Assembly (NCBI RefSeq): GCF_014284305.1
Contig: NZ_JACOFW010000026.1
Location: forward strand, 1-54,720
Source of the DNA: Affinundibacterium seohonense
GTDB lineage: Bacteria; Pseudomonadota; Gammaproteobacteria; Burkholderiales; Burkholderiaceae_D
DNA length: 54,720 nt
Direction of reading: 5' to 3'
The first letter of the stretch is position 1; each line of letters begins with the position of its first letter. Both the position numbers and the translations under genes were made by a program. Shown here one piece after another: positions 1-9,387 of the stretch. Under the pieces are notes generated by a model. It saw only the letters and a program-made list of their open reading frames with translations. It had not been told where the DNA came from and did no database searches.

Positions 1-30
1 AACCAGTTGTTCCAAGGTGACCATTTCTAA
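1..30 (+). CDS. possible 3' end of an upstream gene (partial)
   Basis: Frame 1 reads nine codons (NQLFQGDHF) and then TAA. Two rightward terminator-like hairpins follow within 120 bases, which fits the end of a gene entering from the left. Nine residues are too few to identify a family, so the call rests mainly on the terminators behind it. Confidence 0.3.
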   Translation, partial: NQLFQGDHF

Positions 31-75
31 TTCGTGTTGGAAAGGTGTCGGTGTTTTTAGCATGCCGCTATTAAA

Positions 76-108
76 CCAAAAGGCCTCGCACTTGGCGAGG
101 CCTTTTGG
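76..108. terminator. perfect 14-bp hairpin, probably a bidirectional terminator
   Basis: CCAAAAGGCCTCGC (76-89) pairs perfectly with 95-108 around a 5-nt loop. Each arm ends in an A/T run, so the hairpin could stop the gene entering from the left and also leftward transcripts from orn, whose stop lies about 100 bases away. Confidence 0.6.
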
Positions 109-125
109 GGTTTGTCAGCAGTCTG

Positions 126-150
126 AGGCTGAGATGATCAGCCTTTTTTA
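126..150 (+). terminator. second rightward terminator
   Basis: AGGCTGA (126-132) pairs with TCAGCCT (138-144) around a 5-nt loop and is followed by a T-rich run. It is the second hairpin in tandem behind the gene that enters from the left. Confidence 0.6.
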
Positions 151-207
151 TTTCTTGGATTAGACATGACTCAGCGTTCGCAAAGAAAAGTCTCAGATAG
201 GCCAAGC

Positions 208-813
208 CTACTCCTTGATAAAGTGCTCTCGATAGTATTTCAGCTCTTCAATCGACTCAATAATGTCAGCTAAGGCCGTATGTTTCTGGTGTTTCTTAAA
301 TCCACTTAGTAGCGCTGGTTTCCAGCGACGGCACAACTCTTTCAAAGTCGAGACATCCAGATTGCGATAATGGAAAAACTCTTCCAACTTCGGCATTCCA
401 CGGAACATAAAGCGTCGGTCTTGGCAGATTGTGTTGCCGCACATTGGTGATTTACCCGCTGGTACAAAATTTTTCAAAAATGCAATTAAAGCTTTTTCTG
501 CATCGGCTTCGGTCACTGTCGATGCTTTCACGCGGTCGATCAGACCCGAACGTCCATGCGTTCCTTTGTTCCACGCGTCCATTTTGTTTAGCACTTCATC
601 CGATTGATGAATAGCAAACACCGGCCCCTCAGCCAATACATTCAATTGCATATCGGTCACGACGACAGCGATTTCAATGATCTTGTCATTGTCTGGATCA
701 AGTCCAGTCATCTCCATATCGACCCAAATCAAGTTCATTTCATTGGGTTTGCTTGGTTTTTCGGTGGCATTGGTTACAGCTTCAGTTACTTGCGAATTGC
801 TCTCTTGTGACAT
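208..813 (-). CDS. orn: oligoribonuclease
   Basis: This 3'-to-5' exoribonuclease degrades 2-5-nt RNAs and pGpG to mononucleotides in the cytoplasm. The 201-aa product carries the DEDDh motifs: Asp32 and Glu34 in [10 protein letters not shown], the [10 protein letters not shown] block, the LDVSTLKEL block and the final HTALAD motif with its catalytic His and Asp. It ends YYREHFIK like E. coli Orn. The ATG at 813 is chosen because AGGAAG lies 6 nt upstream; a longer TTG-initiated frame would reach 888. An N-terminal tail of about 25 residues, rich in Thr, Glu and Pro, precedes the fold, which is longer than in E. coli; an internal Met26 just before the fold is an alternative start. It is divergent from the M48 protease gene. 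Confidence 0.96.
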   Translation of the reverse strand: MSQESNSQVTEAVTNATEKPSKPNEMNLIWVDMEMTGLDPDNDKIIEIAVVVTDMQLNVLAEGPVFAIHQSDEVLNKMDAWNKGTHGRSGLIDRVKASTVTEADAEKALIAFLKNFVPAGKSPMCGNTICQDRRFMFRGMPKLEEFFHYRNLDVSTLKELCRRWKPALLSGFKKHQKHTALADIIESIEELKYYREHFIKE

Positions 814-894
814 AATTCTTCCTAGGACGCTAATTTGACCTTCCTGTTTACATTCAGGCCTTTGAACATTTTTCTGATAAAGCAGCATTTTCCC

Positions 895-2166
895 ATGAAT
901 TCTTATACGTTTTCGGTTTTATTCATTGTTTTTCTCGCGCTGACAGTCAGTTTGCAATGTTGGCTATCAACACGTCAACTACGCCATGTCAGTCGACACC
1001 GCGCGGCCGTTCCAGCGGAATTTATTGAAAAAATTGGTTTGGACGCCCATCAAAAAGCAGCTGACTACACCATCGCCAAGACAAAATTTGGCTTATTGTC
1101 TCTATTTGTTAGTGTGTTGGTTCTCGTTGCCTTCACCTTATTTGGTGGCCTACAGTTACTGTCAGTTAGCTTATACAAGTACTTGGGCGATGGTATGGGC
1201 TACCAATTAAGTTTATTGGCCGCTTTCGCCCTGATCAGTGGCGCATTAGACTTGCCGTTTGATCTGTACCGACAATTTGTCTTAGAAGAGAAATTTGGTT
1301 TCAATAAAATGACGTTCAAGCTTTTTTTCAGCGACATGATTAAAGGTAGCTTGCTCGGCGCAGCGATTGGACTACCTTTAGTGTGGGTCGTACTCAGTTT
1401 AATGGATCAATCTGGCGACCTATGGTGGTTCTATGCCTGGTTGGTCTGGAGCGGCTTTCAACTACTGATGATGCTCATTTTTCCAACTTGGATTGCGCCA
1501 TTGTTTAACAAGTTCACACCACTCGCCGACGAGAGCCTGCGTACTCGCATTGAAGGCTTGATGAGCCGCGTCGGTTTTGCTTCTAGCGGTTTATTTGTGA
1601 TGGATGGATCCAAGCGCAGTGCTCATGGCAATGCCTATTTTTCTGGCTTTGGTAATACCAAACGCATTGTCTTTTTCGACACCTTGATCGAACGCTTGGC
1701 GCCTCAGGAAGTTGAAGCCGTGCTAGCTCACGAATTAGGGCACTTCAAACTCAAGCATATCGTGAAGCGTATGGTCGTCATGTTCGCCGTCTCCTTGGGT
1801 TTCCTTGCCTTACTCGGCTATTTGAAGCAACAAGTTTGGTTTTTTACGGGATTGGGAGTCGATCCCATCCTGTTTGCCTCGTCGAATAATGCCATGGCAT
1901 TAATTTTATTTATGCTGACCCTGCCTGTGTTTACTTTTATTTTGTCGCCATTGACCTCCATCAGTTCGCGCAAACACGAGTTTGAAGCCGATGCGTTTGC
2001 AGTCAAGCACACTAACGCCAATGATTTAGTTTCCGCCTTGGTCAAACTGTATGAAGATAATGCTTCAACGTTGACGCCTGACCCTGTCCACTCTGCTTTT
2101 TACGATTCACATCCGCCAGCATCCATCCGGATCGCGCATCTACATCAACAAAGCAAACTGGCCTGA
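895..2166 (+). CDS. M48-family membrane metallopeptidase (Ste24/CAAX-protease-like)
   Basis: This is an integral-membrane zinc endopeptidase of the Ste24 type. The 423-residue product has the zinc motif HELGH at residues 279-283 and a downstream EFEAD motif with the third ligand, Glu364. Hydrophobic segments near residues 1-20, 60-85, 100-125, 150-175, 185-210, 290-315 and 330-360 match the multi-pass Ste24 architecture. In bacteria the substrate of this family is usually unknown; membrane-protein quality control is a plausible role. The ATG at 895 is preferred over an upstream TTG frame because it starts the first membrane segment directly. The next gene begins 29 nt downstream, so it probably heads a phhB-rsgA transcription unit. 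Confidence 0.9.
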   Translation: MNSYTFSVLFIVFLALTVSLQCWLSTRQLRHVSRHRAAVPAEFIEKIGLDAHQKAADYTIAKTKFGLLSLFVSVLVLVAFTLFGGLQLLSVSLYKYLGDGMGYQLSLLAAFALISGALDLPFDLYRQFVLEEKFGFNKMTFKLFFSDMIKGSLLGAAIGLPLVWVVLSLMDQSGDLWWFYAWLVWSGFQLLMMLIFPTWIAPLFNKFTPLADESLRTRIEGLMSRVGFASSGLFVMDGSKRSAHGNAYFSGFGNTKRIVFFDTLIERLAPQEVEAVLAHELGHFKLKHIVKRMVVMFAVSLGFLALLGYLKQQVWFFTGLGVDPILFASSNNAMALILFMLTLPVFTFILSPLTSISSRKHEFEADAFAVKHTNANDLVSALVKLYEDNASTLTPDPVHSAFYDSHPPASIRIAHLHQQSKLA

Positions 2167-2195
2167 ATTTTAACTTTTAAAGAATCCTAAATCTT

Positions 2196-2543
2196 ATGAA
2201 AACATCCGATCTTTTAGCAAAAAAATCTGCGCACACTGAAATTGGTTTGCAAGACAATGAACTACCGACTTACTTGGCTTCGACCCCTGGTTGGACGCAA
2301 GATGGTCCACGTATCGTAAAGACCTACAACTTCAAAAATTACTACGAGACCTTGGCTTTTGTAAATGCGATCGCTTTTACAATTCATGAAGAAGATCACC
2401 ATCCAGAATTAGTGGTGACTTACAGTCGCGTCGTGGTGAAATTTGATACCCACACAGTCAATGGTGGCAAAGGCGGCATTTCAGAAAATGACTTTATTTG
2501 CGCAGCCAAGCTGGATGTGATCTTTACCCAGACTTTCGGCTAA
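2196..2543 (+). CDS. phhB: pterin-4a-carbinolamine dehydratase
   Basis: The family dehydrates 4a-hydroxytetrahydrobiopterin, recycling the pterin cofactor of aromatic amino-acid hydroxylases; some members also act in molybdopterin metabolism. The 115-aa protein has the family signature: EEDHHPEL with the catalytic His pair, then YSRVVVKFDTH and a GGISENDF segment. Length is typical for the family. No phenylalanine hydroxylase gene is in the window, so the partner cannot be seen. It lies between the M48 gene and rsgA with gaps of 29 and 9 nt, so co-transcription is likely. Confidence 0.93.
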   Translation: MKTSDLLAKKSAHTEIGLQDNELPTYLASTPGWTQDGPRIVKTYNFKNYYETLAFVNAIAFTIHEEDHHPELVVTYSRVVVKFDTHTVNGGKGGISENDFICAAKLDVIFTQTFG

Positions 2544-2552
2544 GTCCTCTGC

Positions 2553-3491
2553 ATGTCTAAACAATTCGCCAAACAAAAAAAATCTGCGCCGACCGAACAG
2601 GGCACCGTGATTGCTGCCCATGGTCGGCACTATTTGATTCAAGCAAATGGTCTAAAGCTGCATTGCGTTACACGCGGTAAGAAAAGTGACGTCGCAGTTG
2701 GTGATGTCGTTGAATATCAAATGACATCCGCCAACCAAGGAGTGATTGAAGCGATCGTCCCGCGCACCACCCTACTGTACCGCTCAGATCAGTATAAATC
2801 GAAAATGCTGGCTGCCAATTTGACGCAGTTGATTGTGGTAGTGGCGACCGAACCTAGTTTTTCCGATGACCTCATATCTCGCGCCCTCGTCGCCTCTGAA
2901 TCATCAGGAATCAAAGCGCATATCGTTTTAAATAAAGTCGACGTCACCGCCAGTCTTCCAAAAGCGAGAGAACGTGTGGGCCTGTACGCTTCCTTGGGCT
3001 ATCCTGTGCATGAAGTTTCTGTGACCGGGCAGCCTGAAGCGACGCGGGAAAAAATGCTTACGCTGATTCAAGGTCAAAGCACGATACTGATCGGTCAATC
3101 TGGCATGGGCAAATCCTCACTGATCAATCTTCTAATTCCCGATGCAGAAATCGCCACGCGCGAGATTTCCGCAGCCTTAGATACCGGCAAACATACGACG
3201 ACCTTCACACGCTTATTTCAGATGGATGCTTATGATGGACAAGCGACTTATGTGATTGACTCGCCTGGCTTCCAAGAATTTGGCTTGCATCATTTAAGCG
3301 AAGGTATGTTGGAACGCGCTTTTCCAGAATTCCGACCGCATCTAGGCCACTGCAAGTTTTACAACTGTCATCACCACACGGAACCAGGGTGTACCGTGCT
3401 TGAGGCAGTGAAGCGTGGGGAAATCACTGGCATGCGTCACGATTTGTTTAAGCAATTAGTGCATGAAGCTGCACAGACGATCGGGTATTAA
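2553..3491 (+). CDS. rsgA: ribosome small-subunit-dependent GTPase RsgA (YjeQ)
   Basis: RsgA is a late-acting 30S assembly factor whose GTPase activity is stimulated by the small subunit. The 312-residue protein shows the circularly permuted G-domain order: NKVD (G4) precedes GQSGMGKSS (G1, P-loop), which precedes DSPG (G3). An N-terminal OB-fold region of about 90 residues comes first. A C-terminal zinc-knuckle region ([10 protein letters not shown] ... GC) supplies the Cys/His ligands. The gene starts 9 nt after the phhB stop and is followed by a terminator that lies inside the end of the converging gene. Confidence 0.96.
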   Translation: MSKQFAKQKKSAPTEQGTVIAAHGRHYLIQANGLKLHCVTRGKKSDVAVGDVVEYQMTSANQGVIEAIVPRTTLLYRSDQYKSKMLAANLTQLIVVVATEPSFSDDLISRALVASESSGIKAHIVLNKVDVTASLPKARERVGLYASLGYPVHEVSVTGQPEATREKMLTLIQGQSTILIGQSGMGKSSLINLLIPDAEIATREISAALDTGKHTTTFTRLFQMDAYDGQATYVIDSPGFQEFGLHHLSEGMLERAFPEFRPHLGHCKFYNCHHHTEPGCTVLEAVKRGEITGMRHDLFKQLVHEAAQTIGY

Positions 3492-3508
3492 CATTAAAAA
3501 ATACTCAA

Positions 3509-4303
3509 CTATGGCGCTGGATTGCGCCATTTTTGTTCGATCTGTTGGTACGTACCATTTTTCTTAATTTTGCGTAGGCCTTGATCTAGTAAGGCTGCAT
3601 ATCTGAGCGAATCTTTCCGTTGCTTTGAAAAACTCACATACAGTGCTTGCAAACTAATACTACCCACCTGCTTGATGTTTCCTTTAAATTCACTTGCATA
3701 TTGATTGGTCAAATAGTCGACGACCCGGGTATAAACCAAAGAGTAATCAGAGCGTTGGCGCAGCAATTTACGCAAATTTGACAAATCGGTGGGTGCAACT
3801 TCACGCTTGATGCCCGAATCATTGTCCACTTCATCGGTGTACGTATAGCCATGAGTGACCCCAATTCGTTTTCCATGGAGCGCAGAAAAATCCAGCTGAT
3901 TTTCCGTTGAACTTGCTAAAGCGTAGATGCCAATTTCTGCTTTGAAAATGGGTTCCTCATGGAATAAAAATGTTTTGCTTAACTTTCGGTCTTTTAAGCT
4001 GTCAAAACAACCGAGCTCCTGACCAGTTTCAACCAACATCAAACAGCGCGCGTACGGCGCCGACTTGAAGTGCACTTTCACATTCACGGCGGCATAAGCG
4101 GCGTCAATCAAGTCGACCGCATAGCCTTTGAGGCGACCATCTTTCAACGCTGCGTAGGGATACCATTCGTCTTCACCAACAAGCGTGATATGAGAATCAT
4201 ATCTCTCATCTGTCGCAGCCAAACTGACCGCGGCGCAGAAAAATAGCCCCAAGATAAAGGTGACTAGTCTCGCCAAGCGCATAAACCAAAAGTGATAGTG
4301 CAT
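3509..4303 (-). CDS. periplasmic solute-binding protein, family 3
   Basis: The 264-aa product starts with basic residues and a hydrophobic stretch ending AAVSLA, a typical Sec signal peptide cleaved near residue 30. The remainder follows the SBP_bac_3 pattern: DEWYPYA near the mature N-terminus, KGYAVDLIDAAYAA, GKRIGVTHGYTY and a C-terminal KKNGTYQQIEQKW segment. Such proteins bind amino acids or related small molecules. No ABC permease or ATPase gene is adjacent, so the partner is unknown, and it may act as an orphan receptor. Met8 is an alternative start; neither has a good ribosome-binding site. It stands alone and converges on rsgA. Confidence 0.85.
   Translation of the reverse strand: MHYHFWFMRLARLVTFILGLFFCAAVSLAATDERYDSHITLVGEDEWYPYAALKDGRLKGYAVDLIDAAYAAVNVKVHFKSAPYARCLMLVETGQELGCFDSLKDRKLSKTFLFHEEPIFKAEIGIYALASSTENQLDFSALHGKRIGVTHGYTYTDEVDNDSGIKREVAPTDLSNLRKLLRQRSDYSLVYTRVVDYLTNQYASEFKGNIKQVGSISLQALYVSFSKQRKDSLRYAALLDQGLRKIKKNGTYQQIEQKWRNPAP
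3511..3535 (+). terminator. rsgA terminator embedded in the end of the opposing gene
   Basis: ATGGCGC (3511-3517) pairs with GCGCCAT (3524-3530) and is followed by a T-run. It lies 20 nt after the rsgA stop and overlaps the last codons of the converging solute-binding gene, so those codons serve both functions. Confidence 0.7.
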
Positions 4304-4630
4304 AAAAAGTATGGTAGAAGAAAGCCAGTATATTTAAACATAAATTATTGCCATCACAAAAAATAAGAACAGTTTTGCTTAAAATAAGCCTTCAAGCTTC
4401 ACAAATTGTGCGAAAACTTAGAACTAATTTTCATCCTTCCGGTCTGAGAACATAGCAAAAACAACGGTTTTCAGATTTTGTTGCACTCAACAGACATTAT
4501 AAAATCAGACTGAAGTTGGCGAACGACATTCGTCGAACCATGGCGCTAGTTGGCAACTGTAATACCGGGTTAGACAATAAGAAACTCACAGGACTGCAAT
4601 TTGGATTTATTACATCGATAAGAAAAAACT
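4304..4630. other. A/T-rich divergent intergenic region
   Basis: This gap separates the leftward solute-binding gene from the rightward S41 protease gene, so it must hold two promoters. A TATAAA-like box at 4498-4503 sits about 130 nt before the S41 start, but I could not find a -35 box at acceptable spacing. No gene or RNA is apparent. Confidence 0.35.
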
Positions 4631-7600
4631 ATGAAAATTTCCTCATTATTTTTAACACTCTCACTAGGTGGCATGATTGCTTCGGCTTATGCCGCGCCCA
4701 ACGACAACGCTTATGTGCGCTTTCCCTCGATTCGAGCCGACTCTGTGGTATTTACTGCAGAAGGCGATTTATGGAAAGTTGCCAGCAATGGCGGTGCCGC
4801 ACAAAGACTTACCACTCACCTTGGTGCAGAAACCCATTCGGCCATTTCATTGGATGGTAAATGGTTGGCCTTTTCCGCCAACTACGAAGGCACACAAGAA
4901 GCTTATGTCATGCCCATCACTGGCGGCGTTCCAAAACGGATTAGCTTTGAAAATACCGCAGTCACGGTGCTTGGTTGGAGCGCTCAAGGTGAAGTGCTAG
5001 TAACCAGTCAGCATCAACTCGGGCCGACGTCACAAACGGTTATTTCAGCGATTAACCCACAAAACCTACAACGTCAGGTTTTTCCAGTGTCAGATGCGAA
5101 CGAAGCCACACTGGATGATGCCGGTAAGACTCTCTATTTCACGCGCCTTGGTCTACATACACGCAATGACAACGCGAAACTTTACCGCGGTGGTGCTTTA
5201 GCACAATTATGGAAATACGAGCTAGGTGGCAAAGCCGAAGCCGTAAAGCTATTCGCCAACGACAAATCCAACAACCGTCGCCCAATGCTATGGAAAAATC
5301 GTTTGGTTTTTCTGAGCGATAGAGATGGCGCCTACAATCTATACTCCAGTAATCTCGCAGGTGAAGATGTCCGTGCGCTGACTAAGCATCGTGAATGGGA
5401 AGTACGCAACCCACAAATTGGTGATGGCAAAATCGCTTATCAGCTCGGTGCCAATTTACATCTATTTGATCTCACGACACAAAACGATCAATTGCTCAAT
5501 GTCGATTTGGTATCCGATTTCGATCAATCGCGCCAACGCTATATCAAGAATCCGCTCGAGTTCTTAAGCAATGTGCAGGTCGCGGGAAAAGAAGAAAAAC
5601 TCGTGTTCACAGCTCGTGGTCAAATGACCATAGCGGGCACAGCATCTCAACGACGCGTCGATATTCAATTGCCCGATGGGGCGCGTGCACGCGAAGCCGT
5701 GTTCTCTCACGACGAACGCTATGTTTATGCTTTTGTTGATAGCACCGGTGAAAATGAAATTTGGCGTTTTCCCGCCAATGGCAATGGCAAAGGCGAACAA
5801 TTAAGCAAAGATGGTGAAACCCATAGACTGACCATGGCACCTTCTCCCGATGGAAAATATCTGGCGCACACCGATAAGCGTGGCCGCCTCTTCCTACTAG
5901 ACCTTAACACTAAGGCTAATTTGGTCATCGATGACGCTGCCAAAAATGGCTATGGAACCCATGACGAAATCGTGTGGTCACCGGACAGTAAAACTCTGGC
6001 ATTAGTTCGTAGCAATAACTCACAAGGTCGCAATCAAATCGGCTTATATGATTTAGACAGTAAGCAAACGCATTTTGTCACCACCGATCGTTATGAATCC
6101 GAATCGCCTAGCTTTTCCAGTGATGGAAAATGGCTGTATTTCCTTTCAAATCGCAATTTTCAACCAGGTGTAGGCGCCCCTTGGGGTGACCGCAATATGG
6201 GTACCAATTTCGATAAGCGAACAGGAATTTTTGCGTTGGCCCTCCAAGCTGGCAATCGTTTTCCTTTCAAGCCCGATGATGAGTTAAGCAAGGTCAGTGA
6301 AAAAGCCGCTGAAAAACCTTCAGAAAAAACAAGCGACAAGCCAGAAACGACAGAGGCGAGTAAAGAGGTAAAGAAAACCGAAGTCGCCACCACAAAAAAA
6401 GCGCCTATTACAATAACCTATCAAGGCTTGGCAGAACGTCTCTATGAAGTGCCTGTCCCAGCCGGAAACTATCGACGTTTGATCGTCGATGACAAACGCC
6501 TGTATTTCCTCGAGAGGGATGCAACTGATCGTAGCCGCAGCAATGTCAAGACTTTAGCGATTAGCAAAACGTCGCCACAAGCTGAAATTTTCGCAGCCGG
6601 TGTTCGTAATTTCGATTTATCACTCGACAAAAAACGTGTCCTCTTACACATCGGTGCGGGCAATGGCGACTTTTATGTGGTCGATGCTGCCGCCAAAGCG
6701 CCGGGAGATCTAAGTAAAGCCAAAGTCAAAGTGGACGACTGGAGTTTCAGTTCCAATCCTCGTCAAGAATGGAAACAGATGTATTTGGACGCATGGCGCA
6801 TGCATAGAGATTTTTTGTATGACACCAATATGCGCGGCGTGGATTGGGTCAAAGTCCGTGAAAAATATGCACCATTGGTGGATCGAGTCAGCGATAGAGC
6901 GGAACTCAATGATGTACTTGGCTTAATGGTCAGCGAAGTCAGCTCCCTGCATTCTCAAGTGCGTCCAGGCGATGTACGACGTGCGTCACCAGACGGTCAG
7001 GCCACTGGCTTAGGTGCAGTGTTAAGCAAAACGAATGAGGGGTATCGCATCGATCACATTTATCGTGGCGAACCTGATTTACCTTCGCAAAGAGCGCCAT
7101 TGGACAACCCGGATATTGATATTCGAATCGGCGACATCATCACTGCGATCAATGGTAACGATGTACTCAAGGCGCGTGATGTTTCTGATCTCCTTTTAAA
7201 CCAAGCTGACAAGCAAATTCTGCTGCAATACAAGCGTGCCAATCAAGCGACAAAAACGGTACTAGTGTCGCCTGTGAACATGCAAAAACAAGCAAATCTC
7301 CGCTACAGTGATTGGGAACAAAGTCTAGCCACTAAAGTCAATCGTCAGTCGGATGGAAAAATTGGCTATTTACACTTGCGTGCGATGACGCCAGCTGACG
7401 TTTCCAGCTTCGCCCGCGATTTCTACGCCAACTATGATCGTGATGGTTTGATTATCGACGTTCGTCGCAATAATGGCGGCAATATCGACAGCTGGATTAT
7501 CGAAAAACTCTTGCGCAAAGCGTGGGCATTTTGGTCATCCGCTGGCAATCAACCGTACGCGAATATGCAACAAACCTTCCGTGGTCATCTAGTCGTTTTG

Positions 7601-7960
7601 ATTGATGAATTAACTTACTCCGATGGCGAAACCTTTGCAGCGGGGGTCAAAACTTTAAATCTCGGACCTCTCATCGGTAAGCGTACAGCAGGCGCAGGTG
7701 TCTGGCTGTCAGATCGCAATACTTTGAGTGATAACGGTATGGTGCGAGCAGCCGAAAATGCCCAGTTTGATGTCAAAGATGGTCGCTGGCTGGTCGAAGG
7801 TGTAGGCGTGGTACCTGATATCGAAGTCGATAATTTGCCGAACGCTACATTTAAAGGGGAAGACAAACAATTAGAGGCCGCTTTGAACTACTTACAAAAG
7901 AAACTCAAAGAGCAACCAATTAAGCCTTTGCAGCCACAAGCAATTCCCGCATTAAAGTAA
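4631..7960 (+). CDS. tricorn-like S41 serine protease, secreted
   Basis: This large (1109 aa) exported protease begins with a signal peptide (cleavage near ASAYAA, residue 22). Beta-propeller repeats follow: WD40/PD40-type blades such as SLDGKWLAFS, SPDGKYLAHT and SSDGKWLYFL occupy about residues 25-540. A charged Lys/Glu/Thr-rich linker near 550-590 joins a second propeller-like region. The C-terminal half has the tricorn core: His774 in SSLHS, a PDZ domain at about 790-885 (GDIITAINGND), and the nucleophile Ser997-Asp998 in YSDGETFAAG. Known tricorn proteins cut peptides processively; a role in periplasmic peptide turnover is inferred. It stands alone with its own terminator. Confidence 0.92.
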   Translation: MKISSLFLTLSLGGMIASAYAAPNDNAYVRFPSIRADSVVFTAEGDLWKVASNGGAAQRLTTHLGAETHSAISLDGKWLAFSANYEGTQEAYVMPITGGVPKRISFENTAVTVLGWSAQGEVLVTSQHQLGPTSQTVISAINPQNLQRQVFPVSDANEATLDDAGKTLYFTRLGLHTRNDNAKLYRGGALAQLWKYELGGKAEAVKLFANDKSNNRRPMLWKNRLVFLSDRDGAYNLYSSNLAGEDVRALTKHREWEVRNPQIGDGKIAYQLGANLHLFDLTTQNDQLLNVDLVSDFDQSRQRYIKNPLEFLSNVQVAGKEEKLVFTARGQMTIAGTASQRRVDIQLPDGARAREAVFSHDERYVYAFVDSTGENEIWRFPANGNGKGEQLSKDGETHRLTMAPSPDGKYLAHTDKRGRLFLLDLNTKANLVIDDAAKNGYGTHDEIVWSPDSKTLALVRSNNSQGRNQIGLYDLDSKQTHFVTTDRYESESPSFSSDGKWLYFLSNRNFQPGVGAPWGDRNMGTNFDKRTGIFALALQAGNRFPFKPDDELSKVSEKAAEKPSEKTSDKPETTEASKEVKKTEVATTKKAPITITYQGLAERLYEVPVPAGNYRRLIVDDKRLYFLERDATDRSRSNVKTLAISKTSPQAEIFAAGVRNFDLSLDKKRVLLHIGAGNGDFYVVDAAAKAPGDLSKAKVKVDDWSFSSNPRQEWKQMYLDAWRMHRDFLYDTNMRGVDWVKVREKYAPLVDRVSDRAELNDVLGLMVSEVSSLHSQVRPGDVRRASPDGQATGLGAVLSKTNEGYRIDHIYRGEPDLPSQRAPLDNPDIDIRIGDIITAINGNDVLKARDVSDLLLNQADKQILLQYKRANQATKTVLVSPVNMQKQANLRYSDWEQSLATKVNRQSDGKIGYLHLRAMTPADVSSFARDFYANYDRDGLIIDVRRNNGGNIDSWIIEKLLRKAWAFWSSAGNQPYANMQQTFRGHLVVLIDELTYSDGETFAAGVKTLNLGPLIGKRTAGAGVWLSDRNTLSDNGMVRAAENAQFDVKDGRWLVEGVGVVPDIEVDNLPNATFKGEDKQLEAALNYLQKKLKEQPIKPLQPQAIPALK

Positions 7961-7980
7961 CAGTCGTATTTCAGAAATAG

Positions 7981-8020
7981 AAATGGCGCGGACTTCAAAA
8001 ATCTGCGCCATTTTTATTTT
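7981..8020 (+). terminator. terminator of the S41 protease gene
   Basis: AAATGGCGCGGA (7981-7992) pairs with TCTGCGCCATTT (8002-8013), 11 Watson-Crick pairs plus one G-U, followed by T-rich sequence. It lies 21 nt after the S41 stop. Confidence 0.8.
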
Positions 8021-8032
8021 TCAAGAACAAAC

Positions 8033-8857
8033 TTAAAACTTATGGTCAGCTGGCCCAACAACCTCTTTATAGGCGTGCCAAGTTGCATGTCCGATGATGG
8101 GCATCGCAATAATAAACCCCAAATTCCAAGTTATAAAACCCAACACCACAAAGCCAACAATAGTTAAGCCCCAAATCATCGTCAAAGGCACGTTCACAAA
8201 CAAAGCCACAATACTGATAATCATCGCAGTAATAGCGTCAGTATCCCGATCCAACATCAAAGGAATCGACACCCAACTAATTGCAAAAACCAAGCTAGCA
8301 AAGATAAAGCCAATGCAGGCATACACCACTAAAAACTCCACATTTTCTAAAGAAAACAACTTAGCCAAGAAGCCTTCCATCGTTGGCATCCCTTTGTTGT
8401 AAAACAGCGCAAAAATCACCAAAGAAGCACGCGCCCATACCATCATGATGACGGCCAATACGACTGCAAACGTACCAATATTGCTCCAGCGTCCACTCAT
8501 AGAAAATGCGCTACCGAGCATACCTGAACGCAAATTTTCGATACGACGACTAACGTCATACAATCCCAGAGCGAGTAGCGGCCCGACCAAGAGAAATCCA
8601 CAAGTCAATGCCGATAAATATTGTGGGGCATTCGCCAAAGTCAGTTTTAATATACCGCCCATGACCGCAAAACACACGCCATAAAACAAACCAACCATCG
8701 GTTCGGCCCGAAAGTCTTGCCAGCCTAAATACAACCAATGAAAAGCCCGAAAAGCGCCAAGTCGCGCCACCGGTGGAAAAGCACTCTTTTGATCAATTAC
8801 CATACGGATGTCAGGGGCAGCACTATCCCCGTCACGCCCGCTAGTTGGTTCACTCAT
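8033..8857 (-). CDS. DUF2189 integral membrane protein
   Basis: This 274-aa protein has a hydrophilic N-terminus of about 35 residues and then about six hydrophobic segments (near residues 55-75, 82-105, 125-150, 172-195, 205-230 and 232-255). The FRAFHWLYLGWQDFRAEP segment before the first helix is characteristic of DUF2189, a proteobacterial family of unknown function. The ATG at 8857 is preceded by AGGAG at good spacing. It is convergent with the S41 gene and has no functional partner nearby. Confidence 0.8.
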   Translation of the reverse strand: MSEPTSGRDGDSAAPDIRMVIDQKSAFPPVARLGAFRAFHWLYLGWQDFRAEPMVGLFYGVCFAVMGGILKLTLANAPQYLSALTCGFLLVGPLLALGLYDVSRRIENLRSGMLGSAFSMSGRWSNIGTFAVVLAVIMMVWARASLVIFALFYNKGMPTMEGFLAKLFSLENVEFLVVYACIGFIFASLVFAISWVSIPLMLDRDTDAITAMIISIVALFVNVPLTMIWGLTIVGFVVLGFITWNLGFIIAMPIIGHATWHAYKEVVGPADHKF

Positions 8858-9387
8858 AGTATCTCCTGATTATATTTATTTGAGCTCGACTGCTCTTTGT
8901 TCTTGAGCTTGATCAAGCAAGCATCATGTCCTAATGCTAAGCGAAATTTGGGTTTAACCGCAAGTCATAGCAAAAAAGAAGAGTCGCACCGCCTAAAAAA
9001 GCCAGATGCAAAAATGTGAATGCAACAAAATAGAAAAGACTGAGGTGGAAGATTGCGTCAAGGTATCGCTTCTATGTTCGGTGTCGGCTCAAGCTTTCTA
9101 CTACTAGAGAGCACATACTGAAAACTCACTATCAAGCTTCGCATTTTTCCTGCTAGCGCCGACTTTGGCTATCGCTATCGACCTGAATGATAACGATAGC
9201 CTCAAACTCAATGACTTTTACAAGATTATCTGCGCGAAGGTTTCAAGTAGATCCGCCTTAGTCAGCAGCTCACGCTAGGCTTAACCGCCATGTCCATATC
9301 CAAGTGCGATGTCAACATCGGGATATGAATATATCTACCAGAAAAGTAATGTATTACAGTTTGATCAAATCAAAATTTAAACGCATC
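8858..9387. other. 530-nt stretch with no recognisable gene
   Basis: No frame stays open with codon usage like its neighbours. A short readable stretch on the + strand around 9140-9330 is interrupted by several stops and could be the relic of a decayed gene, but I cannot name a family. An 8-bp inverted repeat (GGCTATCG ... CGATAGCC) lies near 9168-9200. Confidence 0.3.
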
